64,000 nt of DNA. It comes from Poecilobothrus nobilitatus (lineage: Eukaryota > Arthropoda > Insecta > Diptera > Dolichopodidae). The notes below the pieces were generated by a model that saw only the letters and a program-made list of their open reading frames with translations, made no database searches and had not been told where the DNA came from. Of this stretch, positions 59,380 to 64,000 are shown one piece after another (within the stretch, counting starts at the first letter, position 1; each line of letters opens with the position of its first letter). The DNA is taken from assembly GCA_947095535.1 (NCBI GenBank), contig OX352772.1, forward strand, positions 276,096,336 to 276,160,335, read 5' to 3'. Made by a program: the position numbers and the translations under genes.

Positions 59380-61925
59380 GATTGTCTTTTTTCTCATAGG
59401 TGGTGGTGTATTGATAGCTGTAAAAAAATACATTTTCTTCCTCGTTAAATAAATTAAGTAAATACATTAGTTACTTAGCGATTCGTCTGAAATTATAGAA
59501 ATTATTGCAATTAAAATTGAATTGCTGTTGATAAATGTTATTATCATTAACTGTTATATTCTTCCTGGATCCCGAATTGAAGTATATACTAAGTATATAT
59601 CAGAAACTGATTTACGAATTAGTAATCTACTATGATATTATACTATGTGGTGATTTTAATTTAATGCTAATGTTAAATGGATTGCACATGAAGAGGAAGC
59701 TTATTTTGTACTATATGAATTAGTTAGTAATATTGAGTGCTTTCTAATCGATCCTTTAAATTCTCTTAATTTTCAACAGGTATTCTCGGTTTGTAATAAT
59801 CGTGGGAGGCAGTTAGACTTACTATTTATTTCAAACTGGAATAATTTAGTTACTATTACCTGTTCATTTGAACTTGTCGATATTGATGAATATCATCCTC
59901 CAATTTGTCAATTCTAAAAGAAAAACTGATCAATATCCAATTTGTATGAATTATAAGAACTCTAACAGTAGTGATTCTAAAGCGATTTCCACATTTTTCT
60001 GTGATTTTTTTCAGTTAGTTATGCTCTGCCAGCCTTTGCTTTAAATAAAGATTTCTGCCACTTAGTTAACTTTCCTAAAACAACGCTTACTAATATTCAT
60101 ATTGATTTTAATGTAGTCTTAAACTACTTAAAAATGCTTGAATAATAATTCTAATCCTGGTACTGATGGTACCAAATATATTTTTTAAAAAAATGTTCGA
60201 TTTCATTATGTGGTCCCCTTTCCATCCTTATTAAGTCTGTTCACATAAAAATGATGTAACAAATTATCGCTCAATCGCGAAACTATCATCTATTCCCAAA
60301 CTTCTTGAATTGATCGTATTTAATTCTATTTATGATCATTGTACCTACTTTTTATCACCTTATCAACATGTAAAAGACTTTGTAAAGCATAAATCAACTG
60401 TTACTAATCTTATTGAATCTACCTCTACTTTTATCAATAACTGGGAAGATGGTTTTCAAACATAAGAGATATGTATACTGATTTTAGTAAAGCTTTTGAT
60501 CTTCCGCACAATATTATTATTGTTAAGTTGGACCCAGTTTTTCCTCATTTTTTTCATTAATTGAGTTCACTCCTATCTTTTCGAACGTAGTGTGTTTTTT
60601 AGATCTGCGACATCTTCTGAATTCGATGCTGCCACAGGTGTTCCCCAAGGTACTCATCTTGGACCTCTACTGTTCATTATTTCCTAAATGATGTTACTTC
60701 GTTAATACTTAATAGCCATATTAAAATTTACGCCGATGAAATGAAAATTTTCATTAAAATTAAAAATTTAGAAGATGCTTTAGCCTCGAAAACTGATCTT
60801 AATCAATTTTATGATTGGTGTTGCAATAATAATCTTCAAGTTTACGTTAATAAATGTACATTCATTTTTTTACCAGCCAATGGTGTAGTAGTTAAGACAC
60901 CGGTCTTTCATGCGAAAGGTCTCGAGTTCAAACACCGACTGGGTCATATAAATTAATAAAATAATATAGATTTTTCTTATTATATATAATTAGTACAACA
61001 TAATTAAATTAAAAATAAGTATATATGTCTTAAAAATTATAATTAATATAATTCTTGTGTTATATAATAGATGGCGTAGAACTAAAGAAACGCCTAGTCT
61101 TGAACAATAAACAGCCGAGTAATCAACGGCTTAGTGAAATAATGATTCCAGAAACTGAAGCTTAGTCAAATATGTGTAATAAATGACTTAGTGGATGCCC
61201 TATGCTCCTTATAGGAACAAGGAAAAAAAATTACTTTTACACGTTGTTCATGCCCGTTCTTGTATTCCTATTCTTTCAATAACCAAACTATTCCTAAAGT
61301 TGTCTCTATAAAAGATGAAGGGGTACTCTTTGATGACAAGCTTTCATTTCACCTTCATTATACTAATATACTGAATAAAGCCAACTCTATGCTAGCTTTT
61401 ATTAAACGTTGGACAAGAGAATTTTATGATCCCTATGTATTAATATCTCTTTTTACTTGTTTGGTTAGATCTAACTTGGAATATGCTTCCCAGGTATCGA
61501 GCCCATTTTATAGTATTCATATAAATAAATAGAATCGAATCAGTTCAAAAAAAATTTCTATGATTTGCTTTACGCTTCCATGGGAAGATCCTTTAAGTCT
61601 ACCGCCATATGAACATAGACTAAATTGATTACACCTCCATACCTTTGAGAAACGTCGTAAAGTAGCAGATATAGTGTTCTTAACCGAATTAATTAAAGGT
61701 AGTATTTTATTTTCTCAATTATTTGCTAAACTCAATTTTCCTTCATATTCTAGATTAAGATCTGTAAATATGTTTAACTTGTATTTTCATAGAACTAATT
61801 ATGGGAAACATGAACCTATTAATAGGATGACGTCTCTTTGTAACATATATAAACCCCATATTAACCTCCTACTAACAAAATAATCACTTAAAAGTAATTC
61901 ATATTTGTGTGAATGAAGTTATTGA
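59380..61925 (+). pseudogene. LINE (jockey-like) with endonuclease and reverse transcriptase, disrupted
   Basis: In order: endonuclease blocks GGGVLIAVKK (about 59399), INCYIPPGSRIE-like sequence, LCGDFNLML (about 59641-59667) and FQQVFSVCNNRGRQLDLLFI. RT blocks follow: NYRSIAKLSSIPKLLELIVF, FVKHKSTVTNLIES, GVPQGTHLGPLLF (about 60637-60675) and YADEMKIF (codons 60729-60740), where the catalytic YADD has become YADE. The C-terminal part, KDEGVLFDDKLSFHLHYTNI, AFIKRWTREFYDP, LEYASQVSSPFY and RTNYGKHEPINRM, follows a SINE insertion at 60874-61234. The tail is TAAATAAATAAATAAA at about 61972-61987. Several frameshifts; inactive. Confidence 0.88.
60874..61234 (+). mobile_element. tRNA-derived SINE, family 2, copy 3, inserted in a LINE
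   Basis: It starts CCAGCCAATGGTGTAGTAGT (A-box region), continues CTTTCATGCGAAAGGTCTCG and AGTTCAAACACCGACTGGG (B-box), then a body with AATTCTTGTG and AGATGGCGTAGAACTAAAGA shared with copy 1, and ends in poly(A) at 61222-61230. TTTTAC at 60868-60873 and 61235-61240 is a probable short target duplication. The reading frame of the host LINE (NKCTFIF... and TRCSCPFLYSYSFNN) resumes after it, so the insertion postdates that LINE copy. Confidence 0.87.
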
Positions 61926-61990
61926 ATAACTCTACCTGACGATTCTTAATTCAATTTATTTTGTTGTAATTAATAAATAAATAAATAAAC

Positions 61991-63040
61991 TGTGCAATTT
62001 ATATCTTGAGCTATTTAATTAGATTAGACAGCAAAAATGTTGTAAAAGATGAACAAGATTTTAAATAAAAAGGAAAGAATTTAAATAAAAAGGAATAAAT
62101 TTACCTTTTATAAAATATTACAACAATTTTTATTGTTACATCTTCATTTCTTTATTTATTTTTATTTAATTTTTAACCTATTTATTCTAATTTTAAAAAT
62201 AAATTTTAATAATTTTCTAATGAAAAAATAAAATAAATCAATAATTTTTATTTATGTGAACGTGAACATTTAAAATTTATCTATAATATTAAATATCTAA
62301 TCGTTACCGCCCTATAAAAAAGCAATATTCTTTTTAACTTTTTTAAAGCATTAATATAAAATTCTATTTTTTTTTTTAATTATAAAATCGTATAACAAGA
62401 TAATATTTTCGAAGTAATGTTAAATTAATCATTTTTAAAGGTTTTTTTTTCATCACCACTGCCCCACCTCTACTCCCATTTGAAACTAATTCATCAATTT
62501 CATTCAACTTTGACGTATTTATAATTTGAATCCTTTCGAAAAACAGAAGTTAAAATAAATGTTTTGTGACGTCATTTTGAAAAAGTTTTTTAGAATTCAT
62601 ATTAATATGTATGTGTGTATGTATTGTATATACAAGTAAATATTATCCTACTTTACAATCTATTGTGTAATTTTTAATATCATAAAATATTATTGATTTT
62701 TTTGTTTTTTTTTTGTTAAGTTGAAAATTTGAACCTGAAAAATAAAATCAAGTTATTCTAGAAAAACTAAACAAGTATTTTATCATATATAATCAATATC
62801 ACAAACATTATCATCATTGCAATCAATATAATTTGCCAATTGTTTGTTTTTTTGAAGAAAAAAAGAAATAACACTATAATAACAAAAAAATGCTATCATA
62901 ATACAAATTGCCTTTTACAATTTAAAAAGGATATAGCTCACAAAATAGTGTTGCCATATGATTATAGTCTTTTAATTTAAATACAATTGGTTTCGCCGTT
63001 CTATCAAAGGTGGAAAGACTTAACCATGGGTTCTGCTATC
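61991..63040. other. AT-rich non-coding stretch
   Basis: No gene seen; homopolymers and A/T-rich sequence only. Confidence 0.55.
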
Positions 63041-63044
63041 AAAT

Positions 63045-63275
63045 TCAAACTTTCAAAATCCGAGCTTTCAAAATCCAAACATGTGCAATCAAAATAATAG
63101 ACAATATGATGTAAAAATCCGGATATATATAAATACTCCGGAAAAGGAACCAACCCTGGTTTTCTAACTAACATTAAAAACCCTCTTAATTCAATCTCGC
63201 ATTCACAAGTACAAAACTCCGGAAAAAATAGCTACCCTGATTTTTTATCCAACTTTAAAATCAATAGGTACTTAT
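63045..63275 (+). repeat. AAAATCC array plus tandem units, copy 4
   Basis: CAAACTTTCAAAATCCGAGC and TTTCAAAATCCAAAC (about 63047-63080) form the short array. Then come two units with ACTCCGGAAAAGGAACC or ACTCCGGAAAAAATAGC, followed by CCCTGGTTTTCTAACTAAC or CCCTGATTTTTTATCCAAC, and CTTAATTCAATCTCGCA. Same order and sense as the array at 37 kb. Confidence 0.6.
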
Positions 63276-63342
63276 ACGCCCATTTTTTTTTTCTTTACTC
63301 TTCTTGGGAGCATAGGACTTCCACTTAACACCTCTATCTCAC

Positions 63343-63822
63343 TCAATTTCGCGCTGATATATTAATGTCATCCCAGGAGATGCTACATTTAGCCATTTCT
63401 TGATGAATTGTTCTGCGCCATGTGATGTTGGGACGGCCTCGTCTTCTTGTACCTTGAGAATTCCACTCTAACGCCACACGTATTATACTTTCATTTGGCT
63501 TTCTAAGCGATTGGCCTATCCAATTCCATTTTTCGCCGGTTAGAATCCAGAGACCTTCTTTGGGTATTGTGTTCGGCCAGAATATGCGGCATATTATCCT
63601 GAGACACTTATTTACGAAAACCTGCAGCTTGTGGGTTAGGTAGGTTACAAGCCAGGTTTCGCTGCCATATGTCAGAACAGTTTTCACGCATGCCCGGAAT
63701 ATTATTAGTTTCGTTTTTCTGGTTATCTGGGAATTCCTCCATAGCGGTTGTAGACGTCCAAATGCTGCTCTCGCTTTCGCTTTGGATTTAGCCTGTGTTC
63801 CACGTCTCCGTGGGCCCTCCAC
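63343..63822 (-). pseudogene. RTE-like LINE fragment, C-terminal region
   Basis: A 159-codon open stretch without internal stops: AKARAAFGRLQPLWRNSQIT, RKTKLIIFRACVKTVLTYGS, ETWLVTYLTHKLQVFVNKCL, RIICRIFWPNTI, WNWIGQSLRKPNESI, ALEWNSQGTRRRGRPNITWR and RTIHQEMAKCSISWDDI. These are the blocks following the RT domain in RTE-like LINEs. The apparent start methionine is not a true start: the 5' part of the element (endonuclease, RT) is missing, so this is a truncated copy. It is better preserved than the related fragment at 53.2 kb. Some residues expected between the WPNTI and WNWIG blocks appear to be lost. Confidence 0.85.
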
Positions 63823-64000
63823 TGGTAGATATTATAAAGTCCAGATAGTAAAGCTGTTTACAAATTTTATCTATTGTCCTTTCAGTTGGATGAGTGCCGT
63901 ATTGGGGTTATTTATCCTCATCGCTTTTATTTTCCCCAAGTATACCCATACGTATACCAATTTCATAAAAAAATTGTATGTTTCTATTTTCATATATGAA

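Overview
This is a 64 kb piece of an AT-rich insect nuclear genome, most likely from a higher fly (Diptera: Brachycera). Several things point there: abundant DINE-1/Helentron-like elements with TATACCC...GGGTATA subterminal repeats and runs of GTCCG, copia and Ty3/gypsy elements, jockey/CR1-like and RTE-like LINEs, mariner and pogo/Tigger DNA transposons, tRNA-derived SINEs, and long poly(A)/poly(T) and (CA)n tracts. I find no convincing host protein-coding exon, rRNA gene or true tRNA gene. The window reads as intergenic or intronic DNA whose recognisable content is almost entirely mobile DNA. The only long intact reading frame is a transposase.

Layout. 0-10 kb: two minus-strand SINE copies (1015-1191 and 8349-8619, the second with a perfect 12-bp target duplication), a canonical Helitron 3' end at 4570, and an internally deleted mariner (5221-6042). 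11-22 kb: two DINE-like elements (11129-12070 and 18365-19767) of different lineages, then a copia element (19798-22096) with both LTRs, a 5-bp target duplication, primer-binding site and polypurine tract, in which an internal deletion joins gag directly to reverse transcriptase. 27-33 kb: a short DINE copy, then a complete Tigger/pogo element (29821-32335) with near-perfect terminal inverted repeats, a TA duplication and an intact 580-aa transposase carrying DDD residues and a PCNA-binding-like box. 35-43 kb: a SINE with perfect target duplications, four more DINE copies or fragments, and a decayed Ty3/gypsy gag-PR-RT remnant lying inside one of them. 43-47 kb: a foldback-like array, a local segmental duplication, and a repeat carrying a ~95-bp (AC)n tract that has an inverted relative at 9.6 kb. 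47-64 kb: a SINE, an RNase H-bearing LINE fragment, a pogo-like MITE with three TIR-like ends, another foldback-like array, two RTE-like LINE 3' fragments, two long decayed LINE copies in opposite orientation (55.5-57.2 kb minus, 59.4-61.9 kb plus), and a SINE inserted into the second one.

Relationships. The Tigger element is the only plausible autonomous unit. The copia, gypsy, mariner and LINE copies are all disabled by stops, frameshifts, deletions or altered catalytic residues. Several nestings give relative ages: gypsy within a DINE copy, a SINE within a LINE, and LINE fragments abutting DINE fragments. The less familiar signals are a dispersed tandem-repeat family arranged as foldback-like arms (37, 43, 52 and 63 kb), two SINE families, a DINE variant with an internal ~140-bp tandem array, and a cluster of perfect palindromes near 33.9 kb. 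I did not find evidence of a new defence, signalling or biosynthetic system.
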